From positions 1 to 11,740 of the forward strand of contig JAZNGH010000016.1 of assembly GCA_045576335.1 (NCBI GenBank): DNA of 11,740 nt. The letters run 5' to 3'. Source of the stretch: Scatosoma sp045576335 (GTDB lineage: Bacteria > Bacillota > Clostridia > Christensenellales > Borkfalkiaceae). Positions within the stretch are counted from its first letter, which is position 1. Every line of letters begins with the position of its first letter. Positions 1 through 6,600 of the stretch are shown here, one piece after another. A program made the position numbers and the translations under genes. The notes below the pieces were generated by a model. It worked only from the letters and a program-made list of their open reading frames with translations. It was not told the origin of the DNA and did no database searches.

Positions 1-106
<106 letters not shown>

Positions 107-114
107 TCAAAAGC

Positions 115-160
115 AAAAGCCTTGTTCTTACCCGAACAAGGCTTTTTGTTATATTTTTTT
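115..160 (+). terminator. Rho-independent terminator of the 5S/rRNA operon
   Basis: A 10-bp perfect stem, AGCCTTGTTC (118-127) with GAACAAGGCT (134-143), has a 6-nt loop and is followed by a T-rich tail (143-160). It sits directly after the 5S gene. Confidence 0.93.
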
Positions 161-188
161 ATGGAAAATACGTTTTATCTTCTGCTTT

Positions 189-398
189 TGAAAAGCGGAG
201 GTAAATCCGTCTTGCCCAGACGGGGAGCTTGAAAGCCTTGCAAAAAATCTTCTTGTGCGGGACGCATATAAAACGCTCCGAAGGACAATTCCGTGAGCAA
301 GCTCCCGTTCTTGCCATTCAAAGCGTTTTTCCCGCCTTGCCTGCAAGGCTGAACCTTTTTTGCTGCTTTCGTTGTGGGGGATTTATCGCCGCTTTTCA
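189..398. mobile_element. 210-bp MITE-like or structured element with terminal inverted repeats
   Basis: The ends are inverted repeats. TGAAAAGCGG at 189-198 is the exact complement of 389-398, and the next ten positions agree in eight (18 of 20 overall). Inside are further nested inverted pairs: 234-242 with 342-350 (9 nt) and 270-277 with 322-329 (8 nt). Two local hairpins occur at 207-223 and 334-349. The 8-nt pair 223-230 with 299-306 crosses the nested set. Both ends are flanked by TTT, a possible 3-bp target duplication but weak because the site is T-rich. No transposase is present. It may be a non-autonomous MITE, a REP/BIME-like repeat or a structured RNA. Frames open through it on the minus strand lack a ribosome binding site and are not called. 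Confidence 0.5.
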
Positions 399-401
399 TT
401 T

Positions 402-436
402 AGAAAGCCTTACCAAGTGGTAAGGCTTTCTTTTTT
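402..436 (+). terminator. Rho-independent terminator downstream of the repeat element
   Basis: A 12-bp perfect stem, GAAAGCCTTACC (403-414) with GGTAAGGCTTTC (419-430), has loop AAGT and is followed by six T. It has no gene directly upstream other than the element at 189-398, so it may be a second terminator for the rRNA operon displaced by that insertion. It insulates the gene at 484. Confidence 0.9.
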
Positions 437-483
437 ACGTTTAATAATTACTCTTATTGTACATAATGGATATAGGGGTAAGT

Positions 484-1065
484 ATGGGACGAAATCATCA
501 AAAAGCAGAAATAAACGAGCAAAATTACGGTATAAGCCGTTATTTTTTGCTCGTTTTTACACTTTCGTTTTTGGGCTGGGCATTTGAAACGGTGTATATG
601 TGGCTTGCATTCGGCAAATTATACGATAGAGGATTTATGACGTTGCCCGTTTGCCCTATATACGGCGTTTCGTTATTCGTAATGTACTTGATTGCGGGTA
701 CGCCCGACGAGGGGCGTTTTTTGTTAAAAAAAGTGGATAACCGCGCTTTTCGTTATCTCTTCTACCTGCTAATTGCCTTTATCGTGCCCAGCGTCGCCGA
801 ATTTCTCGTAGGGTTCGTCTTTGATAAAGCCTTTGATACGTGGCTGTGGAATTATTCTTCACTACCGCTCAACGTAAACGGTTACGTGTGTTTGCCCGTG
901 TCCTTCGTTTGGGCGGCATTGATTTTTGTCTTTATGAAATTCGTTTTCACGCCGATAAAAAACTTAATAGGCAAATTACCCATTGCCGCGGCACGCATTT
1001 TAGCAACGCTTTTACTGCTTGCATCCGTCGTAGATATTGTATATAATTTTTCACATTTAAGTTAA
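484..1065 (+). CDS. CmpB-like (PF06541, putative ABC-transporter type IV) integral membrane protein
   Basis: This 193-residue membrane protein has about five hydrophobic segments (near residues 20-42, 55-72, 91-114, 135-158 and 166-187). The family signature is visible: GWAFETVY (31-38), the RGF/PVCPIYG loop (49-61), Glu106 within a membrane segment, and WNYSSLPLNVNGYVCLPVS (122-140). These match the Bacillota family labelled putative ABC-transporter type IV (CmpB, PF06541), whose biochemical role is unknown to me. I chose ATG 484 because AGGGGT (474-479) lies a few bases upstream; TTG 457 and ATG 466 in the same frame lack such a site. No ATP-binding partner is adjacent. It is a single-gene unit, with a terminator before it and a shared bidirectional terminator after it. 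I see no convincing promoter: CATAAT at 462-467 is a weak -10 candidate. Confidence 0.85.
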   Translation: MGRNHQKAEINEQNYGISRYFLLVFTLSFLGWAFETVYMWLAFGKLYDRGFMTLPVCPIYGVSLFVMYLIAGTPDEGRFLLKKVDNRAFRYLFYLLIAFIVPSVAEFLVGFVFDKAFDTWLWNYSSLPLNVNGYVCLPVSFVWAALIFVFMKFVFTPIKNLIGKLPIAAARILATLLLLASVVDIVYNFSHLS

Positions 1066-1092
1066 ACGGGGTAGGCAGGTATGCGTTGAAAT

Positions 1093-1122
1093 AAAAAAGA
1101 GGCTTTAATTGCCTCTTTTTTT
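1093..1122. terminator. Bidirectional terminator between convergent genes
   Basis: The stem AAAAAAGAGGC (1093-1103) pairs with GCCTCTTTTTT (1111-1121) around a 7-nt loop. It has a T-tract on the plus strand and, through the A-run at 1093-1098, one on the minus strand. It can serve both the membrane protein gene (plus) and the XRE gene (minus). Confidence 0.88.
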
Positions 1123-1128
1123 GCGCTT

Positions 1129-1332
1129 TCAATAATCGGATAAACCCAACAAATAATCTGCCGATACGTCCAAATACTTGCATAAAAGATACAGCGTTTC
1201 CAAAGAGGGAACGCTTTTTCCCGTTTTATAGTCGGTGATACATTGCTTGGACACGCGCACCGCGCGCGCTACGTCCGTCTGCTTTGCACCGCAATTTTTC
1301 AAAACCTCATTAAACCTTTCCGCGAATATCAT
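1129..1332 (-). CDS. Small XRE-family (Cro/CI-type HTH) transcriptional regulator, SinR-like in position
   Basis: This 67-residue single-domain DNA-binding protein shows the classic HTH_3 pattern. Helix 2 is KQTDVARAV (18-26), the recognition helix lies in SKQCITDYKTGK (28-39), and the usual closing helix is followed by SADYLLGLSDY at the C terminus. It is divergent from the sipW/tasA-like operon, with a palindromic operator filling the spacer of the operon promoter, so it is most simply that operon's repressor and probably controls itself. SinR of B. subtilis is about 111 residues, with a C-terminal dimerisation/anti-repressor region absent here. The ATG is 6 nt from a TATAAT on the minus strand with no ribosome binding site, so the mRNA is probably leaderless. 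The family call is firm; the target is inferred from position. Confidence 0.92.
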   Translation of the reverse strand: MIFAERFNEVLKNCGAKQTDVARAVRVSKQCITDYKTGKSVPSLETLYLLCKYLDVSADYLLGLSDY

Positions 1333-1338
1333 ATAATA

Positions 1339-1344
1339 ATTATA
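1339..1344 (-). promoter_or_regulatory. -10 element of the XRE gene, implying a leaderless transcript
   Basis: TATAAT reads on the minus strand exactly 6 nt before the ATG (1332-1330). Transcription should therefore begin at or within a base or two of the start codon. No good -35 is visible 16-19 nt further up (hexamers such as AAGTAA), so the promoter may be weak. The upstream bases overlap the divergent operon promoter and its operators. Confidence 0.55.
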
Positions 1345-1352
1345 AAAAAAAT

Positions 1353-1366
1353 AGTAAGTTATTACT
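1353..1366. promoter_or_regulatory. Possible second operator half of the XRE divergon
   Basis: The inverted repeat AGTAA (1353-1357), GTTA, TTACT (1362-1366) abuts the operon -35 box. It lies between the two divergent promoters, near the AGTT/AACT halves of the main operator, so it is a candidate for cooperative repressor binding. The arms are only 5 nt long. Confidence 0.4.
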
Positions 1367-1394
1367 TGACAGTCAGTTAATAACTGACTATAAT
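1366..1394 (+). promoter_or_regulatory. Consensus sigma-A promoter of the sipW/tasA-like operon with operator in its spacer
   Basis: TTGACA (1366-1371) and TATAAT (1389-1394) are perfect hexamers 17 nt apart. The spacer is itself a perfect palindrome, GTCAGTTA-A-TAACTGAC (1372-1388), extended by one pair to 1371-1389. A dimer bound there would cover the whole polymerase contact zone. Predicted transcription start is near 1401, giving a leader of about 140 nt before the first gene. Confidence 0.88.
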
Positions 1395-1543
1395 ATATAA
1401 TACATAAAGTATCAAAGAATTAAGCATAATCATAAATTTTGTTACATTTTGAATATTGCTTGACGAGTTGGGGAAAGTGCCTTAATGTTATTATGGGGAA
1501 TTTCGGAATATATAATAAATAGTATATTAAAAAGGAGAGCGGA
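1395..1543 (+). other. Leader region of the operon (about 140 nt), no gene seen
   Basis: This AT-rich stretch has no open frame with a ribosome binding site on the plus strand and no strong hairpin. A possible second, weaker promoter is TTGACG (1460-1465), 17 nt, TAATGT (1483-1488). The ribosome binding site GGAGAG (1534-1539) lies 4 nt before ATG 1544. Confidence 0.4.
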
Positions 1544-2065
1544 ATGTCTGCCCATAACGAATTAACTAAAAACAGATTGACGTATTTAATTGTCGCGCTC
1601 ATATTGATTTTATCCTTCGCTGTATTTGTCGTAGCTTGGCACTTGAAGAACAACGGCACGGCGAACAGCGCGGAGCTGCACGTTACGCTGCAAGCGGACG
1701 GGGAAACCAAGCAAACGCTGGAATTTGCGCCGCCCGCGTTGATTCCTGGGGAAAGCACGGAATACGCCCTGCACGTTCGCGTGGAAGAAACGGGCAATTA
1801 CGCGTTGCGCTTGGAATTTGAAGAAGAGGACGCGGCACTGCTCAAAGACTTCATCACGGTAGAGGTGGACTTAAACGGCGAACGCGTCGCGAGCAATACA
1901 CTTGCACGGTTATTTTCGGGCGAAAGCTTTTATTTCAATTACGATTTTGTACAGGAAGCGATTGCAATTGTAAATATCCGTTACGTTTTATCCGCGGAGG
2001 CGACGGATGAAACGCAAGGCGCGACGGCAGATTTTGACGTGGAATTAACGGCGGTAAAGGGGTAA
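1544..2065 (+). CDS. Membrane-anchored protein with TasA-like beta-rich ectodomain; first gene of the operon (TapA position)
   Basis: This 173-residue protein has a short basic N terminus, one strong membrane segment (about 12-32) and an extracellular domain (about 40-173) of alternating beta-type sequence. The segment LIPGESTEYALHVRVEETGNYAL (66-88) resembles the PG-D/E-S turn and strand found in TasA/camelysin-type domains. The final strand ADFDVELTAVK (162-172) resembles the last strands of the two downstream secreted proteins. Unlike them it has no G-T-Y-A box after the hydrophobic stretch, so it is probably not cut by the SipW-type peptidase and stays membrane-bound. It occupies the place of tapA in tapA-sipW-tasA, but I see no sequence similarity that would justify the name. 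The stop is 2 nt before the next ATG, whose ribosome binding site lies in this gene's end, so translation is coupled. Role inferred: membrane anchor or assembly factor. Confidence 0.75.
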   Translation: MSAHNELTKNRLTYLIVALILILSFAVFVVAWHLKNNGTANSAELHVTLQADGETKQTLEFAPPALIPGESTEYALHVRVEETGNYALRLEFEEEDAALLKDFITVEVDLNGERVASNTLARLFSGESFYFNYDFVQEAIAIVNIRYVLSAEATDETQGATADFDVELTAVKG

Positions 2066-2067
2066 AA

Positions 2068-2889
2068 ATGAAAGGAAAAGCAGGCAAAGTGGTACGAATT
2101 ATAGTCACGGTATTGACCTATTTGCTCTTGGCGATATGTCTGTTCGCGCTGATTGTAACGATTATAGCAAAAAACAGCACGGACGGCGTAGCGACAGTAT
2201 TCGGGGCACAGCTTCGTATCGTGCAATCGTCGTCAATGGAAAAGCACGAGGCGACGGACGTGAGCGGCTACGAAATCAAGGAATTGCCCGTTAAAACTTT
2301 GGTCGTGGTACAAGTAGTCCCGACAGATGAAGCGGAGGCGGACGCTTGGTATCAGCAATTGAAAAAGGGCGACGTTATCACCTTTCAATACGTGTTCGGT
2401 CGGGAAGCGGAAACGGTTACGCATAGACTTATCGCCGACCCCGAAGCCAACGAAAACGGCGGGTATACCTTGCGTTTGCAGGGCGATAACAGAGGCGGCG
2501 AATACGCGGAGGTGGGTACGCAAGTTATCGACACCTCGGATAAGGCTTCGTTCAATTACGTAATAGGTAAGGTTACTTGGAGCAGTTATTTGCTCGGCTT
2601 GTTGCTGTATGCAATGAAAACGCCCGTGGGCGTGATTTGTATCGTAATTTTGCCGTGCTTGATTATTATCGGCGTGGAAATTGTGCGTATCGTCAACGTA
2701 TTCACGGAAGAAAAACGTCAAAAAGCCGAATGGGAAGCCCGCGAAAAGGAAACGGAAATCGAAGAGTTGAAACGTAAACTCGCGGAGCTTGAAAACGCGA
2801 ACGCGCCCGCTTCGACGGGGGCAGATGCGCAATCAAACGCGGAAGAACCGCCAACGGCGGAAAAAACGGAAGAACAAGACAACGGTTAA
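2068..2889 (+). CDS. sipW: SipW-type (ER-type) signal peptidase I with cytosolic coiled-coil tail
   Basis: This 273-residue membrane serine protease removes signal peptides on the outer face of the membrane. Order: TM1 (9-33); SSSM (54-57), with Ser56 the likely nucleophile in the S-x-M box; GDVITFQYV (101-109); His119 in VTHRLI, the Ser/His dyad partner of the ER/archaeal-type (S26B) enzymes, rather than the Lys of ordinary bacterial type I peptidases; QGDNRGG (138-144), the GDN box; VIGKVTW (165-171); TM2 (186-205). Residues about 212-244 are a charged coiled coil, and 245-273 are low-complexity and acidic. This tail makes it longer than the roughly 190 residues of B. subtilis SipW. It is translationally coupled to the preceding gene and is followed by two proteins with SipW-cognate signal peptides, its expected substrates. 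Function and type are firm; the tail's role is unknown. Confidence 0.92.
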   Translation: MKGKAGKVVRIIVTVLTYLLLAICLFALIVTIIAKNSTDGVATVFGAQLRIVQSSSMEKHEATDVSGYEIKELPVKTLVVVQVVPTDEAEADAWYQQLKKGDVITFQYVFGREAETVTHRLIADPEANENGGYTLRLQGDNRGGEYAEVGTQVIDTSDKASFNYVIGKVTWSSYLLGLLLYAMKTPVGVICIVILPCLIIIGVEIVRIVNVFTEEKRQKAEWEAREKETEIEELKRKLAELENANAPASTGADAQSNAEEPPTAEKTEEQDNG

Positions 2890-2896
2890 TCCCGAT

Positions 2897-2924
2897 AGAG
2901 CATATACTATACAGTATGTGCTTT
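2897..2924 (+). repeat. Intergenic hairpin between the signal peptidase and TasA-like genes
   Basis: AGCATATACT (2899-2908) pairs with AGTATGTGCT (2913-2922) around ATAC, with one G-U pair. The stem can extend to 2897-2924. No T-tract follows, so it is more likely an mRNA processing or stability element, or a leaky terminator, than a full stop. It lies between the low-demand enzyme and the high-demand substrate. Confidence 0.6.
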
Positions 2925-2958
2925 CGGTATTGATAAATTTGGAAAGGAGGTAGTTCCA

Positions 2959-3621
2959 ATGGCAAAAGTATGGAGGACGGTGTTTTTATCGCTCGCAATG
3001 ATAGTTCTGGCGGCGTCCGCAATTATAGCGGGTACGTACGCACTGTACACGGACGACGTGACGGTAAAAAACCATTTGCAGGCAGGTACGCTGGAAGCGA
3101 AGCTGTACCGTACGCAACTCTCTTACGCAAAGCTGGATGGCGAGGGCTATTTGCAAGAGGGCGAGCAGGACGAAAGCCAAAATCCCGTGGATTTTACGGG
3201 CGAAAGCACGCAAAATATTTTCGGGCTTGAAGCAAACGATGTGATTGCGCCCGCGTGCTTCTACGAAGCGGAAATGCGCTTGGATAACGTAGGCAGCGTA
3301 GCGTTTGGGTACTGGCTGGAATTCAAGGTCATCGAGGGCGCGGATACGGAGCTTGCGAAGCAGTTGATATTGACGGTCACAATCAATGCACAAGAAACGG
3401 AAATAGCGTTAGATACCGCAAGCGGCGTGATTACGGTCGGTGCAAACAACGACTTCTTAGCGCAAGTAAAAGCGGGCGAAAACGCGAGCTTTACGGTAAA
3501 AGCGGCGTTTGAGGATTTGGGTATTCCCGAAAACGACCAAACGGGCAATAATACGGCAAAGGCACAGACGGTAAGCTTTGACTTAATCGTACACGCGGTG
3601 CAGGCAACGACGGCGGCGTAA
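2959..3621 (+). CDS. TasA/camelysin-like secreted fibre protein with SipW-cognate signal peptide
   Basis: This 220-residue exported protein has a signal peptide (about 1-28) with basic start, hydrophobic core and the SipW-cognate box IIAGTYALYTDD. By analogy with TasA, cleavage is expected after Ala28. The following segment VTVKNHLQAGTLEAKLYRTQ (34-53) is the typical first strands of TasA/camelysin-type proteins. The last strand is VSFDLIVHAVQ (205-215). In B. subtilis TasA is the main biofilm matrix fibre subunit; this protein is similar in size and operon position, but homology is judged from the N-terminal signature and layout only. The metalloprotease motif claimed for camelysin is not evident. 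A near-perfect ribosome binding site AAAGGAGG (2943-2950) lies 8 nt before ATG 2959, the strongest in the operon, which fits an abundant structural subunit. Confidence 0.78.
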   Translation: MAKVWRTVFLSLAMIVLAASAIIAGTYALYTDDVTVKNHLQAGTLEAKLYRTQLSYAKLDGEGYLQEGEQDESQNPVDFTGESTQNIFGLEANDVIAPACFYEAEMRLDNVGSVAFGYWLEFKVIEGADTELAKQLILTVTINAQETEIALDTASGVITVGANNDFLAQVKAGENASFTVKAAFEDLGIPENDQTGNNTAKAQTVSFDLIVHAVQATTAA

Positions 3622-3650
3622 CGCCGTAAATGAAGCGGCGTTACGCCGCC
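3612..3650 (+). repeat. 15-bp perfect inverted repeat over the stop codon of the TasA-like gene
   Basis: The arm 3612-3626 (GGCGGCGTAACGCCG) is the exact complement of 3636-3650, with a 9-nt loop. The TAA stop (3619-3621) is inside the stem. Each arm is also a small palindrome (CGGCGT-N-ACGCCG). A T-run follows only at 3668-3673, after an A-rich gap, so it is not a standard terminator. It could stabilise the 3' end of the upstream message or act as a partial terminator that lowers expression of the large adhesin gene. Confidence 0.8.
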
Positions 3651-3690
3651 AACAAAACAGTCAAAAATTTTTTATAAGGAGATAAAAATT

Positions 3691-6600
3691 ATGAAAGGCA
3701 AAAGTAAGGTATTAGTACCCTCAATCGCCACAATGGCGGTTTGCGCGAGCTTGGTGACGGGCGGTACTTACGCGCTCTTTACCAGCGAATCGAAGGTAGA
3801 CATTTCGGTTACGTCGGGTAAAGTGCAGGTGGAAGCGGTTGCCACGAATCTCAATGCAGATTTGTGGGACGGCTCGGCAAACTTGGAGGCAGGCTACGTC
3901 AGCATTGACAGAATGGTCCCCGGCGACAGCGTAAGCTTTAACGTGGAGGTCACCAATTACAGCAACGTTGCGGCGAAGTACAGAACGATTGTGCAGTCTA
4001 CCGAGGACGGCGGTCTGGCAGACGCACTCACTGTAAGCTTCACCAAAGCGGACGGCAAGGAAATCGCGTACTACGGCGGCTACGGCTTGACTACGTGGGC
4101 GGAGATTGCGGCGGCAGACGAGGACGGCGAAACGATTGAAGCGCTCACCGTTACCATTGATTTCAAGGATAACGGCGAAAAGCAAGACGAATATCAGGAT
4201 AAGAGCTGTAAATATCAAGTGCTCGTAGAAGCGGTGCAGGGCAACGCCGACACGGTCGATCCCATTGAAGAGGACGAAAATAACGCGCTCACGTGGAATA
4301 TCTACAACGAACAGGGTATGCAGCTTATGACCTCGATTGCAAACGCATACGGACCTAACGAGCCTTATGGTGAAGCGTTCCTCAATTTCAATCTTATGAA
4401 TGATTTGGATATGAAAGGCTATGAATACACCCCGCATATCAGACGTTTCGTGAACTTCAACGGTAATAACAAGACCATTAAGAATTTGACGGCGGGCTAC
4501 ACGGCAGGTCAAGTTGCAAGAAGCGGTCTGTTTGCGTACGGTACGAATATTAAGGACGTAACGCTTGAAAATATGACGGCAAAAGGCGCGCAAGCGGCGT
4601 TGATTTTGGCTTCGGGCGAGGGGCAAACGATTTCCAACGTAACGATCAAGGGCAACAACGTGGTTGAATACGTAGAAGCGGGTAACGATAAGCCTTGGTA
4701 TGCAATCGGCGCGTTCGTCGCGGTAAACAATTCTAATAATATTTCGGGTGTTACGGTGGATACGGGCGCAACGATTACGTTGAAATATAACGATATGTTG
4801 ACGGGCTGCCCGTACGTTGCAGACGACTTCGGCGGTTGCTTTTACAACGTTGTTACGGGCGTAACCAACAACGGTACGATTGTAAAAGACGGTGAATGGT
4901 GGTATTCGGTAAACGACGGCGAAACCTTGAAAACGGGTCTTGCAAACGGCTGGAATGTGAAAATGATCAACGATATACATACGATTGCAAACACCAAAGC
5001 ACCCTACGGTAACGACTATGGTGTATGGCAAAACGGCGGCGTTTTGGACGGTCAAGGTTACACGCTTTTCGTGGAGGGTACGCGTAATTCCAATAATAAA
5101 TTTGACGATTACGCAATTATGACCTCGGGCGGTACAATCAAGAACTTGACGATTGGCGACAGCGACGGTAACGTAGTTGATTGCTTCCGCGGTATCGTGA
5201 TTATGCAGTTGAACGGCGCGGCAAACAGCGATCTTAATCTTGAAAACGTTACGGTAAATAGCGAAGATTGCGTGTATACGTTGAATACGACGGAAATTTT
5301 TGAAAAGGTTACCGTAAACGCAACGGGTTGTAAATTCTATGGCTATATGAGCTTTGCAAATCTCGTGGAATTAAACTTCACGAATTGTAATTTCTATGAA
5401 AACACGTATTACGGTGGTGGCGATTTCGACCGTATGGTTAGAGCCTATGAGAAAACCACGTTTACCAATTGCCATTTCTGTGAAGATTTCTATCTTGATT
5501 GTAGTGCGTTCAAAGTGGGTAAAGAGGGCTATTTCTTCAACGACGGTTGCACGGTTGGCGGCGTAGAACTTACGACGGAAAACCTTATGCTGTTGTTTGG
5601 AACGGACGTAGAAGATAGCTATAACGACTGGAAATTCGGCGGCGAGGTAGACGCGGAATACGTACCTATTTACGTAGACGGGGAGCTTGTTAGCGTTCGT
5701 ATTGGTATTGCCGACGGCTTCTCTATGGATGAAAACGGCAACTATGTTATCAGCTCCGCAAGCGGTCTTACGTATTTTGCGAATACCGTAAACAACGGCG
5801 AGAAATATTCGGGTAAAACCGTTCTCGTTTCGACGGATATCGATATGTCGGGCGTTGCGTGGACAGTTATCAATCCCGTTATAGAGAGGGCTGGCGTGAG
5901 CCCCAGTTTCCAAGGCACGTTTGACGGTCAAAACAAGAAAATTTCCAACCTTACCGCAAACGGTACGGCAAACGTCGGTTTGTTTGGTCGGGTTTACAAT
6001 GCTACGATACAAAACGTATGGCTTGATAACGCAACCGTTACGGGTAACGATTACGTGGGCGGTGTTGTTGGGCAACTTTTGCACGGTACGGTTAAGGATT
6101 GTAAGGTTACGAACTCCTCGATTACGGCAACCCCTTACGAAAAGAGTACGGGCGTTTACGACGGCGGCGCGAAAGCGGGCGGCGTGGTAGGACACGTAGT
6201 GAGAGACGGCTCAACGGTTAAGGTGGAAAAATGCGCTGTTGACACGGTAACGGTGACGGCGTACAGAGACCTCGGCGGTGTTGCGGGTATGAGCAACAAC
6301 GCGGCGGACGTGACGGCTTGCGAGGTGAAAAACGTAACGCTGAATATCGCAAGAAACCTTACCTATTGCGAAGATACGAACATAAATGCAGGCTACGTAG
6401 TAGGTCGTATTACTACGGGTACTTTGAGCGCGGATAACGTTGTTTCGGGCGATAACGTAATGAACGTAAGCATGGTTGGCGAAAGTGAATTAACGAAGGC
6501 TTTGGCGTTGAACACGACGAACCTTAATCTTACGCTCGGCGACGGCAGATATGAGAATTTTTCTACGTCGAATAAGACTATTAACGTTACGGGAACGAAA

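Noticed and set aside
149..399. Two overlapping minus-strand frames of 65 and 74 codons
   Set aside because: They lie within the inverted-repeat element and lack ribosome binding sites; the longer start codon falls inside the right terminal repeat just after a terminator hairpin. They are better explained by the repeat.
457..483. Upstream TTG/ATG starts for the CmpB-like gene
   Set aside because: Only ATG 484 has a properly spaced AGGGGT; the extra residues do not fit the family's N terminus.
2233..2832. A 199-codon minus-strand frame antisense to the signal peptidase gene
   Set aside because: The plus strand carries the full set of peptidase boxes; this is its complement.
3721..5055. A 444-codon minus-strand frame antisense to the adhesin gene
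   Set aside because: The plus-strand gene has signal peptide, domain signatures and ribosome binding site. The antisense frame has repetitive Arg/Val/His-rich sequence typical of a codon-bias shadow and no start signals.
5371..6195. A 274-codon minus-strand frame antisense to the adhesin gene
   Set aside because: Same reasoning: an antisense shadow of the N/G/T-rich repeat region, with no ribosome binding site or recognisable domain.
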